Assembly: GCA_947591115.1 (NCBI GenBank)
Contig: CANQCX010000036.1
Location: 1 to 12,465 of the forward strand
Direction: 5' to 3'
DNA: 12,465 nt
Origin: an uncultured Lachnospiraceae bacterium
GTDB taxonomy: Bacteria; Bacillota; Clostridia; Lachnospirales; Lachnospiraceae
The position numbers were made by a program, and so were the translations under genes. The notes below the pieces were generated by a model. It was not told the DNA's origin and made no database searches. It saw only the letters and a program-made list of their open reading frames with translations. How positions within the stretch are numbered: position 1 is the first letter of the stretch; each line of letters starts with the position of its first letter. This document shows positions 5,187 to 12,465 of the stretch, piece after piece.

Positions 5187-6518
5187 ATGAGTGTACAGGT
5201 TGAGAACTTAGAAAAGAATATGGCGAAGCTGACCATTGAGGTTTCGGCGGAGGATTTGGAAAAGGCGTTAGAAGCGGCTTATCAGAAGCAGAAGCATCAG
5301 ATCAGCATTCCGGGCTTCCGTAAGGGAAAAGTCCCAAGAGCAATGGTGGAGAAGATGTACGGAGCCGGCATTTTTTATGAAGAAGCTGCAAACAGCCTGA
5401 TGCAGGCAAATTATCCGGCTGCCGTTGAAGAAAGCGGGATTGACATTGTTTCCCGTCCGACCATCGACATCGTTCAGATCGAAAAAGGCAAGCCGTTTAT
5501 CTATACGGCGGAGGTAGCGGTAAAACCGGAAGTTACGCTTGGAAAATATAAAGGAGTGACCGTAACAAAGATAGATGTTTCCGTAAGCGAGGAGGACATC
5601 GCGGAGGAGCTGGAGAAAGAGCGCAGCCGCAACGCAAGAATGGTTACCGTAACCGACCGGCCGGTGGCTGACGGAGATACGGTAGTGATCGATTTTGCGG
5701 GAACGATCGACGGAGCTGCATTTGAGGGCGGCACAGCGGAGAATTATTCTCTGGTCATCGGCTCTCATTCGTTCATCGATACGTTTGAGGAACAACTGAT
5801 CGGAAAGAACAGCGAAGAGGAAACCGATGTCAACGTAACGTTTCCGGAGGATTATCAGGCAAGCGAGCTGGCGGGAAAAGCCGCAGTATTCAAGGTAAAG
5901 ATCCACGAGATCAAAACCAAAGAGCTGCCGGAGCTGGATGATGAGTTCGCACAGGACGTTTCGGAATTTGACACGCTGGCGGAGTATCGCGAGGACGTAA
6001 AGAAGCGTCTGGAAGAGCAAAAAGAAGCGGAAGCATCGCGCACCAAAGAGGATGAAGCGATTCAAAAGATCATTGATAAATCCAAAATGGAGATTCCGGA
6101 GGCGATGATCGATACCCAGTGCGAAACGATGCTTGACGAATTTGCGCAGAGACTGGCGCAGAGCGGACTGCAGATGGAGCAGTATCTGCAGCTTTCCGGA
6201 CAGACAGCGGCGAATTTAAAAGAGCAGATGCGTCCGGAGGCGCTCAAGAGAATCCAGAGCAGCCTTGTACTTGAGCAGATTGCCAAAGAAGAAAATATCG
6301 AGATTACCGAAGAAGACATGGAAGCGGAATACGCGCGGATGGCGGAGGCTTACGGAATGGAAGCCGACAAGATCAAAGAGTACATGGGCGACGCGGAGAA
6401 AGAATCCATGCAGAGCAATCTGAAGATCGTAAAGGCGGCAGATCTGGTTATGGAGAATGTCAAAGAACGTGCAAAGGCCAGAACCAAGAAGGAAAAAGAA
6501 GCAGACACCGAGGAGTAA
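5187..6518 (+). CDS. tig: Trigger factor
   Basis: Trigger factor is the ribosome-bound chaperone and peptidyl-prolyl isomerase that meets nascent chains at the tunnel exit. At 443 residues it has normal length. The N-terminal ribosome-binding domain (about 1-115) carries the signature GFRKGKVPR (G43, F44, R45, K46). The FKBP-like isomerase domain follows (about 150-245: DGDTVVIDFAGTIDG, then FEEQLIGKNSEEE). The remainder is the helical C-terminal chaperone domain, ending in a charged Lys/Glu tail. The ATG at 5187 follows AAGGAGG (5167-5173) at 13 bases, a slightly long spacing, but the protein start aligns with the family. It has its own promoter and leads the quality-control block with clpP, clpX, lon and engB. 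Confidence 0.98.
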   Translation: MSVQVENLEKNMAKLTIEVSAEDLEKALEAAYQKQKHQISIPGFRKGKVPRAMVEKMYGAGIFYEEAANSLMQANYPAAVEESGIDIVSRPTIDIVQIEKGKPFIYTAEVAVKPEVTLGKYKGVTVTKIDVSVSEEDIAEELEKERSRNARMVTVTDRPVADGDTVVIDFAGTIDGAAFEGGTAENYSLVIGSHSFIDTFEEQLIGKNSEEETDVNVTFPEDYQASELAGKAAVFKVKIHEIKTKELPELDDEFAQDVSEFDTLAEYREDVKKRLEEQKEAEASRTKEDEAIQKIIDKSKMEIPEAMIDTQCETMLDEFAQRLAQSGLQMEQYLQLSGQTAANLKEQMRPEALKRIQSSLVLEQIAKEENIEITEEDMEAEYARMAEAYGMEADKIKEYMGDAEKESMQSNLKIVKAADLVMENVKERAKARTKKEKEADTEE

Positions 6519-6542
6519 ACCTGTTATAAAGGAAAAACTGTG

Positions 6543-6574
6543 GACTGGTCCGGAATTTGCCGGACCGGTCTTTT
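6543..6574 (+). terminator. Hairpin between tig and clpP, weak terminator or processing site
   Basis: GACTGGTCCGG (6543-6553) pairs with CCGGACCGGTC (6560-6570) in an 11-bp stem with one T-G wobble and a six-base loop, followed by only four T residues. It lies 24 bases after the tig stop. The strong stem and short T tract suggest partial termination or an RNA processing barrier. I found no clear separate clpP promoter after it. Confidence 0.7.
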
Positions 6575-6601
6575 GAACTTATATAAAGGAGGCATTTTCA
6601 T

Positions 6602-7183
6602 ATGAGTTTAGTACCTTATGTCATCGAGCAGACCGGAAGGGGAGAGCGCAGTTACGACATTTATTCCCGTCTGCTGAAGGATCGTATCATATTTTTAGGA
6701 GAAGAGGTCAATGAAGTAACGGCAAGCCTTGTTGTCGCGCAGCTTCTGTTTCTGGAATCGGAAGATCCGGGAAAGGATATTCACTTGTATATCAATTCTC
6801 CGGGCGGTATGGTAACCGGAGGCATGGCGATTTATGATACCATGCAGTATATCAAATGCGACGTATCTACGATCTGTATCGGAATGGCTGCCAGCATGGG
6901 CGCGTTTTTGCTGGCGGGCGGAGCAAAGGGCAAACGTCTTGCGCTGCCGAACGCGGAGATCATGATCCATCAGCCGTCCGGCGGAGCAAAAGGACAGGCG
7001 ACGGAAATCCAGATCGCTGCGGAAAATATCTTAAAAACAAAGAAAAAATTAAATGAGATTCTGGCTGCGAACACCGGAAAACCGTATGAAGTCATTGCAG
7101 CCGATACCGAGCGCGACTATTATATGTCCGCGGAGGAGGCAAAAGAATACGGTTTGATCGACAGCGTGATCACAAGCAGATAG
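6602..7183 (+). CDS. clpP: ATP-dependent Clp protease proteolytic subunit
   Basis: ClpP is the barrel-shaped serine peptidase that degrades substrates unfolded and threaded in by ClpX or ClpC. The 193-residue length is normal. The catalytic triad is visible: S98 in GMAASMGAFLL, H123 in MIHQPSGG and D172 in ERDYYM. The INSPGGMVTGGMAIYDTMQ segment (64-82) and the YGLIDSVI ending are characteristic. The ATG at 6602 is nine bases after AAGGAGG (6586-6592). clpX follows 59 bases later, so protease and unfoldase are made together. No CtsR heptad repeat or CIRCE element is visible upstream, so classic heat-shock repression is not evident here. Confidence 0.99.
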   Translation: MSLVPYVIEQTGRGERSYDIYSRLLKDRIIFLGEEVNEVTASLVVAQLLFLESEDPGKDIHLYINSPGGMVTGGMAIYDTMQYIKCDVSTICIGMAASMGAFLLAGGAKGKRLALPNAEIMIHQPSGGAKGQATEIQIAAENILKTKKKLNEILAANTGKPYEVIAADTERDYYMSAEEAKEYGLIDSVITSR

Positions 7184-7242
7184 CGTACGCATTCTTTGTT
7201 ACCGCATCAATCAATAGCAGGAATCTTAATTGGAGAGGAAAA

Positions 7243-8523
7243 ATGACAGGTAGAAATAACATGAACGGAAACGACTCAAAACAGAATGATATTGTATATT
7301 GTTCCTTTTGCGGGAAATCACAGAAAATGGTCAACCGTCTGATGGCGGGACCGAGCGGAGCATATATCTGTGATGAATGTATTGACGTCTGCGCAGAAAT
7401 CCTCGAGGAGGAGGAAGCCGCGGAAAATGCGGAAGGGATCAACTTATTAAAACCGGTAGAATTAAAAGAGTTTTTGGACGAATACGTCATCGGACAGGAG
7501 CAGGCGAAAAAAGTGCTGTCCGTTGCCGTTTATAACCATTATAAACGTGTGCTTTCCGGAAAAAATCTGGGCGTGGAGCTGCAGAAAAGCAACATCCTGA
7601 TGCTCGGACCGACCGGCTCCGGAAAAACTCTGCTGGCGCAGACGCTCGCAAGGATATTAAACGTGCCGTTTGCGATCGCGGACGCTACGACGCTGACGGA
7701 GGCGGGATATGTCGGAGAAGACGTGGAAAATATCCTTTTGAAGCTGATTCAGGCGGCGGACTATGATGTAGAGCGCGCGGAGCTGGGAATCGTCTATATT
7801 GACGAGATCGATAAAATTACCAAGAAAACAGAAAATGTTTCCATTACCAGAGATGTGTCCGGCGAAGGCGTGCAGCAGGCGCTTTTGAAGATCTTGGAGG
7901 GTACGGTCGCATCGGTGCCTCCTCAGGGCGGAAGAAAGCATCCGCAGCAGGAGCTGATCCCGATTGACACCACCAATATCCTGTTTATCTGCGGCGGCGC
8001 ATTTGACGGATTGGAAAAGATCATCGAGAGCCGTCTGGATGCCAAAACGATCGGATTTAATTCCGATGTCAAGGCAAAACGGGAAATGAACATCGGAGAA
8101 GCGTTTAAACATGCGCTTCCTCAGGATTTTGTAAAATTCGGCCTGATACCGGAGTTTATCGGGCGTGTTCCGATTACCGTATCACTGGATTCGCTGGATC
8201 GGGAGGCGCTGATCCGGATTCTGGAGGAGCCGAGAAACTCCCTGATCAAGCAGTATACGAAGCTGTTTGAGCTGGACGGCGTAGGACTGGAATTTGACCG
8301 GAGCGCGGTAGAAGCGATCGCGGACAAGGCGCTGGAGCGCAAAACCGGAGCCAGAGGTCTGCGGGCGATCATGGAAAATGTCATGCTCGATCTGATGTAT
8401 CGGATCCCGTCCGACGAATCCATCAGCCGCTGCGTAATCACGAGTGAAATCGTAGAAAAAAATCTGGCGATCGAAGGAGAAGAAACGCTTTCCATTGAAA
8501 AGAAAGAAGAATTAGCATCTTAG
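7243..8523 (+). CDS. clpX: ATP-dependent Clp protease ATP-binding subunit ClpX
   Basis: ClpX is the AAA+ hexamer that recognises, unfolds and feeds substrates to ClpP. At 426 residues it is complete. The N-terminal zinc-binding domain has C20, C23, C43 and C46 (CSFC, CDEC). Walker A is GPTGSGKT (122-129), the pore loop GYVG (156-159), and Walker B IVYIDEID (183-190). An RKH loop lies at 231-233. The IGF motif in KTIGFNS (about 270-272) is the ClpP-docking loop. The arginine finger lies in EFIGRVP (R308) and sensor 2 in GARGLRAI. The ATG at 7243 follows GGAGAGG; an internal Met at residue 7 is possible but less well placed. The presence of the IGF motif with clpP adjacent shows a working ClpXP pair. 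Confidence 0.99.
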   Translation: MTGRNNMNGNDSKQNDIVYCSFCGKSQKMVNRLMAGPSGAYICDECIDVCAEILEEEEAAENAEGINLLKPVELKEFLDEYVIGQEQAKKVLSVAVYNHYKRVLSGKNLGVELQKSNILMLGPTGSGKTLLAQTLARILNVPFAIADATTLTEAGYVGEDVENILLKLIQAADYDVERAELGIVYIDEIDKITKKTENVSITRDVSGEGVQQALLKILEGTVASVPPQGGRKHPQQELIPIDTTNILFICGGAFDGLEKIIESRLDAKTIGFNSDVKAKREMNIGEAFKHALPQDFVKFGLIPEFIGRVPITVSLDSLDREALIRILEEPRNSLIKQYTKLFELDGVGLEFDRSAVEAIADKALERKTGARGLRAIMENVMLDLMYRIPSDESISRCVITSEIVEKNLAIEGEETLSIEKKEELAS

Positions 8524-8539
8524 TACCATAGAATATAGA

Positions 8540-8562
8540 AAAGCCGCCAATGGCGGATTTTC
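8540..8562 (+). terminator. Small hairpin between clpX and lon
   Basis: CCGCC (8544-8548) pairs with GGCGG (8552-8556) around a three-base loop, with A residues before and ATTTTCT after. The short stem and four-T tract suit a weak intrinsic terminator or attenuator 20 bases after the clpX stop. The lon ribosome binding site follows within 15 bases. Confidence 0.6.
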
Positions 8563-8580
8563 TGTTTTAGGAGAAAATTT

Positions 8581-10908
8581 GTGAAAGATATTATATCATT
8601 AGTACCTGCGGTAGCGCTTCGCGGTATGACGATATTACCGGGGATGATCGCCCATTTTGACATCAGCAGGGAGAAATCCATTCGGGCGGTCGAACAGGCA
8701 ATGGTAAGAGACCAGCAGATCTTTCTGGTTACCCAGCGGGATGTCGAGCAGGAAAATCCGGGACAGGAGGATTTGTTCCGCATCGGAATTCTGGCGGAGA
8801 TCAAGCAGGTAATCAAATTACAGAATGAAATCGTGCGGATTCTGGTAGAAGGAAAAAGACGCGCGGAATTATATCATTTTACGGATCAGGAGCAGTATCT
8901 GGAGGCGGAGATCCTCTGCTTTGGAGAAGAGGACGAGGAGGAACTGCCTCCGCAGGCAAAAGAAGCGATGACCGAAAGCATACAGGAAACGTTTGCACAG
9001 TATGCCAAAGCGAACGGACGCGTCGGGCAGGAGGTTCTCAGGCAGGTTCGGGAAATGACCGAGCCGGAAAAACTCATGGACTATATTTCCAATAACCTTC
9101 CCGTCCGTTTCGAAGAAAAACAAAAGATACTGGAAGCGGTTACGCTGACGGAGCGCTACGAAGTCCTGCTTGCGCTGCTGCTTCGCGAGATCGAAGTCAT
9201 TAAGATCAAGACGGAGTTTCAGCAGAAGGTACGGGAGCGGGTGGACAAACACCAAAAAGAATATATCCTGCGGGAGCAGCTGGCGTTTATCCGCGAGGAG
9301 CTGGGCGAAACGAATACCGAATCCGAAATCGAGTCTTACCGCGAGGCGTTAAAAAAACTCAAAGCGCCAAAAGAAGTCAAGGAGCGCATCCGGAAAGAAA
9401 TCGACCGTCTGCAGAGCATCAGCGGCAGCTCTTCCGAAAGCGCGGTCAGCAGGGGATATATTGAAACGCTTTTAGAAATACCCTGGAATAAAAGCGCAAA
9501 AGACAACAACGATCTGGATCATGCGCAGAAGATACTGGAGGAAGACCATTACGGACTGGAAAAGGTCAAGGAGCGTATGCTGGAATTTCTGGCGGTACGG
9601 AATCTGACCAGCAAAGGCGAGAGTCCGATCATCTGTCTGGTCGGTCCTCCGGGAACCGGAAAAACCAGCGTTGCGCGCTCCGTAGCAAGAGCGCTGAACA
9701 AAGAATATGTCCGGATCTGTCTGGGCGGCGTGCGCGACGAGGCGGAGATCCGCGGACACAGGCGTACGTATGTCGGCGCAATGCCGGGGCGGATCGTAAA
9801 CGGTCTTAGAATGGCGGGCGTCAACAATCCGCTGATGCTTCTGGATGAGATCGATAAGGTCAGCAGCGATTATAAAGGAGATACCTCCTCCGCGCTGCTG
9901 GAAGTGCTGGACTCGGAGCAGAACAGCAAGTTTCGGGATCACTATATCGAGCTTCCGGTGGATTTGTCCGAGGTGCTTTTTATCGCAACGGCGAATTCCC
10001 TTCAGGATATTCCAAAGCCGCTGCTGGACAGGATGGAAATTATCGAAGTCAGCAGCTACACCGAAAACGAAAAGTTTCATATCGCAAAAGAGCATCTTTT
10101 GTCCAAGCAGATGGAGAAAAACGGAATTCCAAAAGACGGATTATCCATCAGCGACTCGGCGCTGCACAGCGTGATACTCGGTTATACCAGAGAAGCCGGC
10201 GTTAGAAGCTTGGAGCGCAAACTGGGCGAGATCTGCCGGAAATGCGCAAGGGACATTTACCAGAACGGAAAGAAAAACATCCGGATTACGAATTCCAATC
10301 TGGAAAAATATCTGGGCAAGGTCAAATATCAGCCGGAAAAGAAAAACGAAAGCAACGCGGTAGGAATCGTCTGCGGACTTGCATGGACAAGCGTAGGCGG
10401 CGTAACGCTGGAGGTCGAGGTCAATATTATGCCCGGCAAGGGCGAACTCCAACTGACCGGACAGCTCGGCGATGTCATGAAGGAATCTGCGCGTGCGGGG
10501 ATCAGCTATCTGCGTTCCATCAGCAGCAGGTACCAGATTGAGGAAGAATTTTTCCAGAAAAACGATATTCACATTCACATTCCGGAAGGAGCGGTTCCCA
10601 AAGACGGACCTTCCGCCGGAATTACCATGACGACGGCAATGCTGTCGGCAATTACGAAAATTCCGGTAAAGGCGGATGTCGCAATGACGGGCGAGATCAC
10701 GCTGCGGGGACGCGTACTGCCGATCGGCGGTCTGAAGGAAAAACTTCTGGCGGCAAAAAACGCCGGAATCAAAACCGTCTGCATTCCAAAGGAAAACGAA
10801 AAGGATCTGGCGGAAATTTCCAATGAAATTACGCGGGGACTGAAAATTGTTCCGGTTGGAAGCTTTGATGAAGTATTGGAAATCGCATTGTGCAGATCGG
10901 ATTCCTGA
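8581..10908 (+). CDS. lon: ATP-dependent protease Lon, GTG start
   Basis: Lon is a cytoplasmic homo-hexameric AAA+ serine protease that removes damaged and regulatory proteins. The 775-residue length matches LonA. The N-terminal substrate-binding domain (about 1-200) begins LVPAVALRGMTILPG. A coiled linker spans about 200-295. The AAA+ module has Walker A GPPGTGKT (355-362) and Walker B LMLLDEID (418-425). The protease domain has the catalytic dyad S678 in KDGPSAGIT and K721 in GGLKEKLLAA. The GTG start follows AGGAGA (8569-8574), and no better in-frame ATG exists near it. The clpX-lon spacing of 57 bases includes a hairpin. engB follows 21 bases after lon, as in many Firmicutes. Confidence 0.99.
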   Translation: MKDIISLVPAVALRGMTILPGMIAHFDISREKSIRAVEQAMVRDQQIFLVTQRDVEQENPGQEDLFRIGILAEIKQVIKLQNEIVRILVEGKRRAELYHFTDQEQYLEAEILCFGEEDEEELPPQAKEAMTESIQETFAQYAKANGRVGQEVLRQVREMTEPEKLMDYISNNLPVRFEEKQKILEAVTLTERYEVLLALLLREIEVIKIKTEFQQKVRERVDKHQKEYILREQLAFIREELGETNTESEIESYREALKKLKAPKEVKERIRKEIDRLQSISGSSSESAVSRGYIETLLEIPWNKSAKDNNDLDHAQKILEEDHYGLEKVKERMLEFLAVRNLTSKGESPIICLVGPPGTGKTSVARSVARALNKEYVRICLGGVRDEAEIRGHRRTYVGAMPGRIVNGLRMAGVNNPLMLLDEIDKVSSDYKGDTSSALLEVLDSEQNSKFRDHYIELPVDLSEVLFIATANSLQDIPKPLLDRMEIIEVSSYTENEKFHIAKEHLLSKQMEKNGIPKDGLSISDSALHSVILGYTREAGVRSLERKLGEICRKCARDIYQNGKKNIRITNSNLEKYLGKVKYQPEKKNESNAVGIVCGLAWTSVGGVTLEVEVNIMPGKGELQLTGQLGDVMKESARAGISYLRSISSRYQIEEEFFQKNDIHIHIPEGAVPKDGPSAGITMTTAMLSAITKIPVKADVAMTGEITLRGRVLPIGGLKEKLLAAKNAGIKTVCIPKENEKDLAEISNEITRGLKIVPVGSFDEVLEIALCRSDS

Positions 10909-10929
10909 AGCGGCAAAAAAGGAGAGAGC

Positions 10930-11709
10930 ATGGTTATAAAAACAGTCAATTTGGAAACTGTGTGCGGAATTACAAGCGTGGTTCCGGACAGTCCCTATCC
11001 GGAGGTGGCGTTTGCGGGCAAGTCCAACGTGGGGAAATCTTCGTTGATCAACGTGCTGATGAACCGCAAATCGCTTGCCCGTACCTCCTCTAAACCCGGA
11101 AAAACGCAGACGATTAATTTTTACAATATCAACGACCGGATGTATCTGGTCGATCTGCCGGGGTACGGCTACGCCTCCGCCAATGTAGCGATCAAGGCAA
11201 AGTGGGGGCAGATGATCGAGCATTATCTGCATGTTTCCCAAAAACTCTGCGCAGTCTTTCTGCTGGTGGACATCCGCCATGAGCCGTCCGAAAACGACCG
11301 GATGATGTATGACTGGATCCGCAGCCAGGGATTTGCGCCGATCATCATTGCAACAAAAGCCGATAAAGTAAACCGCAGCCGGCTGGAGGCGCATCTGAAT
11401 AAGATCCGCGAGGGACTTTCCCTTCCGCCGGACGCGGTTGTGCTTCCGTTTTCAGCGGAAACGCGGCAGGGACGGGAGGAAATCTGGAAATGGATGGATT
11501 CGTTTGTGCTGCCGGAGTCTTCCGACGAAAGTCCGGAGAAAAAAAGTCCGGAAGGAAAAAATCCAAAGGGAAAGAGTCCGGAGGGAAAGAGTCCGGAGGA
11601 AAAGACGGCTTCGGAAAGAAAGCCGCGCTGGAAAGCGCAGGGAAAGCCGGTTGCAAAGAAAACGGCAAAAATGGCAGCGAAACGGGCGCAGAAAAAAAGG
11701 AGACCATAG
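10930..11709 (+). CDS. engB: Ribosome biogenesis GTPase EngB (YsxC/YihA) with long basic C-terminal tail
   Basis: EngB is an essential GTPase for late 50S subunit assembly. Its motifs are all present: G1 GKSNVGKSS (30-38), G2 in KTQTINF (58-64), G3 DLPGYG (75-80), G4 TKAD (142-145) and G5 SAE (175-177). The usual family length is about 195-205 residues; this protein has 259. The extra part, from about residue 197, has five SPEGK-like units (201-225) and then a strongly Lys/Arg-rich end (KKTAKMAAKRAQKKRRP). The tail may bind rRNA; that is inference. The ATG at 10930 follows AAGGAGAG. The gene sits 21 bases after lon, and its last codons contain AAGGAG, the likely binding site for the next gene. 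Confidence 0.97.
   Translation: MVIKTVNLETVCGITSVVPDSPYPEVAFAGKSNVGKSSLINVLMNRKSLARTSSKPGKTQTINFYNINDRMYLVDLPGYGYASANVAIKAKWGQMIEHYLHVSQKLCAVFLLVDIRHEPSENDRMMYDWIRSQGFAPIIIATKADKVNRSRLEAHLNKIREGLSLPPDAVVLPFSAETRQGREEIWKWMDSFVLPESSDESPEKKSPEGKNPKGKSPEGKSPEEKTASERKPRWKAQGKPVAKKTAKMAAKRAQKKRRP
11530..11604 (+). repeat. Degenerate 15-base repeat encoding SPEGK-like units in engB
   Basis: Five consecutive 15-base units encode SPEKK, SPEGK, NPKGK, SPEGK and SPEEK. The third and fourth units and their neighbours are nearly identical in DNA (AGTCCGGAGGGAAAG type). The array accounts for about 25 of the roughly 62 residues beyond the usual EngB length. Confidence 0.88.
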
Positions 11710-11716
11710 CATCGTC

Positions 11717-12465
11717 ATGAAATCAAAATACGGATTTGTCTGCGGGATGCTCTTGGGCATCCTGCTTGTGAGTGCGGGACTTACTTCTTTTTATGTCTAT
11801 CATACCCAAAAAGACGGGGAACAGGGAGAATTTACGGTAGTAACCTCCTTTTACCCGATGTATATCGCCGCACAGAATATCATAGGGGACGTCAAAGGAG
11901 TAACCCTTTTTAATCTGAGCGAACCGCAGACGGGATGTCTGCATGATTTTCAACTGACGCCGGAGGATATGAAGCTGCTGTCGGGAGCGGATGTCTTTAT
12001 CATAAACGGCGGCGGAATCGAATCCTTTATGGAGGAGATTGCAGCGGATTATCCGGCGCTTTCCGTCATTGAGGCGGGAGAAGGACTTTCGTTTTTATCG
12101 GGAGAAGAAGGAGACAACGCGCATTTGTGGATGAGCGTTTCCTTATACCGCGCACAGGCAGCCGCGATCGCGGAGGGACTTTGCGGACAGGATCCGGCGC
12201 ATGCCAAGCAGTATCGGGCAAATGCAGAACAATACGATCAAAAGCTCGCCGCCTTAGAAGAACGGCAGAAGGAGCTTGCCGCGCGCATACAGGGCGGCTC
12301 CGTCGTTTTACTCCATGAGGCGTACGCCTATCTGGCGGAGGATCTGGGGTTGGAGGTCTGCGATCTGTTCAATCTGGACGAGGAGCGTCAGGTCAGCGCG
12401 GGAGAAATGGCAAGCCTCCTTTCTGTGATCCGCACGCGCGGCGTACGGTATGTTTTCGCGGAGGA
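11717..12465 (+). CDS. TroA/ZnuA-like metal ABC transporter substrate-binding protein, 3' end cut off
   Basis: Proteins of this cluster (ZnuA/AdcA/TroA) capture Zn or Mn outside the membrane and hand it to an ABC permease. The frame is open from ATG 11717 to the window edge (249 codons seen; the family usually has about 300). FTVVTSFYPMYIAAQNIIGD is the typical mature start. Three metal-ligand histidines are visible: H76 in GCLHDFQLTP, H136 in DNAHLWMS and H200 in VVLLHEAYAYLAEDLG. The fourth (Asp, Glu or His) should lie beyond the edge. A hydrophobic N-terminal segment (about 6-23) is present, but I see no lipobox Cys after it, so the protein may be membrane-anchored or secreted. AAGGAG at 11697-11702, inside the end of engB, is the likely binding site, at a long 14-base spacing. 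Permease and ATPase genes may follow. Confidence 0.88.
   Translation, partial: MKSKYGFVCGMLLGILLVSAGLTSFYVYHTQKDGEQGEFTVVTSFYPMYIAAQNIIGDVKGVTLFNLSEPQTGCLHDFQLTPEDMKLLSGADVFIINGGGIESFMEEIAADYPALSVIEAGEGLSFLSGEEGDNAHLWMSVSLYRAQAAAIAEGLCGQDPAHAKQYRANAEQYDQKLAALEERQKELAARIQGGSVVLLHEAYAYLAEDLGLEVCDLFNLDEERQVSAGEMASLLSVIRTRGVRYVFAE

Noticed and set aside
5268..6065. 265-codon minus-strand open frame within tig
   Set aside because: It lies wholly inside a well-supported trigger factor gene and has no start signal or family match.
6519..6601. CtsR or HrcA (CIRCE) heat-shock operator before clpP
   Set aside because: I looked for the GGTCAAA heptad pair and the TTAGCACTC inverted repeat here and upstream of tig and lon, and saw neither.
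10141..11394. 417-codon minus-strand open frame opposite lon and engB
   Set aside because: Both plus-strand genes are complete with full catalytic motifs in the same bases. The shadow frame has no domain and an implausible composition, and it spans two genes.

Overview
This window reads as ordinary, gene-dense core chromosome from an endospore-forming, low-to-medium GC Firmicute, most likely a Lachnospiraceae-type clostridium. The support is an alpha/beta-type small acid-soluble spore protein, strong AGGAGG-type ribosome binding sites, a clostridial tRNA block (His-Gln-Lys-Leu, then Ile), and the gene order tig-clpP-clpX-lon-engB. I see no phage, transposon, CRISPR or defence genes, and no broken genes. 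The taxonomic call is an inference from content and style, not from a search.

Layout. Positions 1-700 hold five tRNA genes: a left-truncated tRNA-His, then Gln, Lys, Leu and Ile. Terminators follow Lys and Ile, and Leu and Ile each have a visible promoter. A small unknown gene lies on the minus strand (718-1017). Two plus-strand genes follow as a likely operon: an unknown helical protein (1164-1961) and a DUF1653 protein with a charged linker and a second C-terminal domain (1982-2569). A CYTH/triphosphate-tunnel protein (minus) and a DJ-1/PfpI protein (plus) diverge from a short promoter region at about 3052-3156. The DJ-1 gene converges on a spore-protein gene (minus), with a long hairpin between them. 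A predicted M15-type peptidase lipoprotein with an alanine/lysine/glutamate-rich stalk follows (4157-5050).

From 5070 to the right edge is a protein-quality-control block. Trigger factor folds nascent chains at the ribosome. ClpP is the peptidase chamber and ClpX its unfoldase, and Lon is an independent ATP-dependent protease. EngB is a GTPase for 50S ribosome assembly. Hairpins between tig and clpP and between clpX and lon suggest partial termination or processing rather than one uniform transcript. The last gene, cut by the window edge, starts 7 bases after engB and encodes a TroA/ZnuA-like metal-binding transporter component that appears to lack a lipobox.

I did not find a convincing undescribed system. 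The points most worth a second look are: short-period repeats in three unrelated proteins (KExx, AAAEK and SPEGK units); a basic repeat-derived tail on EngB; a 10-base dyad shared by two promoter regions; hairpins that may set the ratios of the protease genes; and the metal-binding gene fused to the end of the engB operon.
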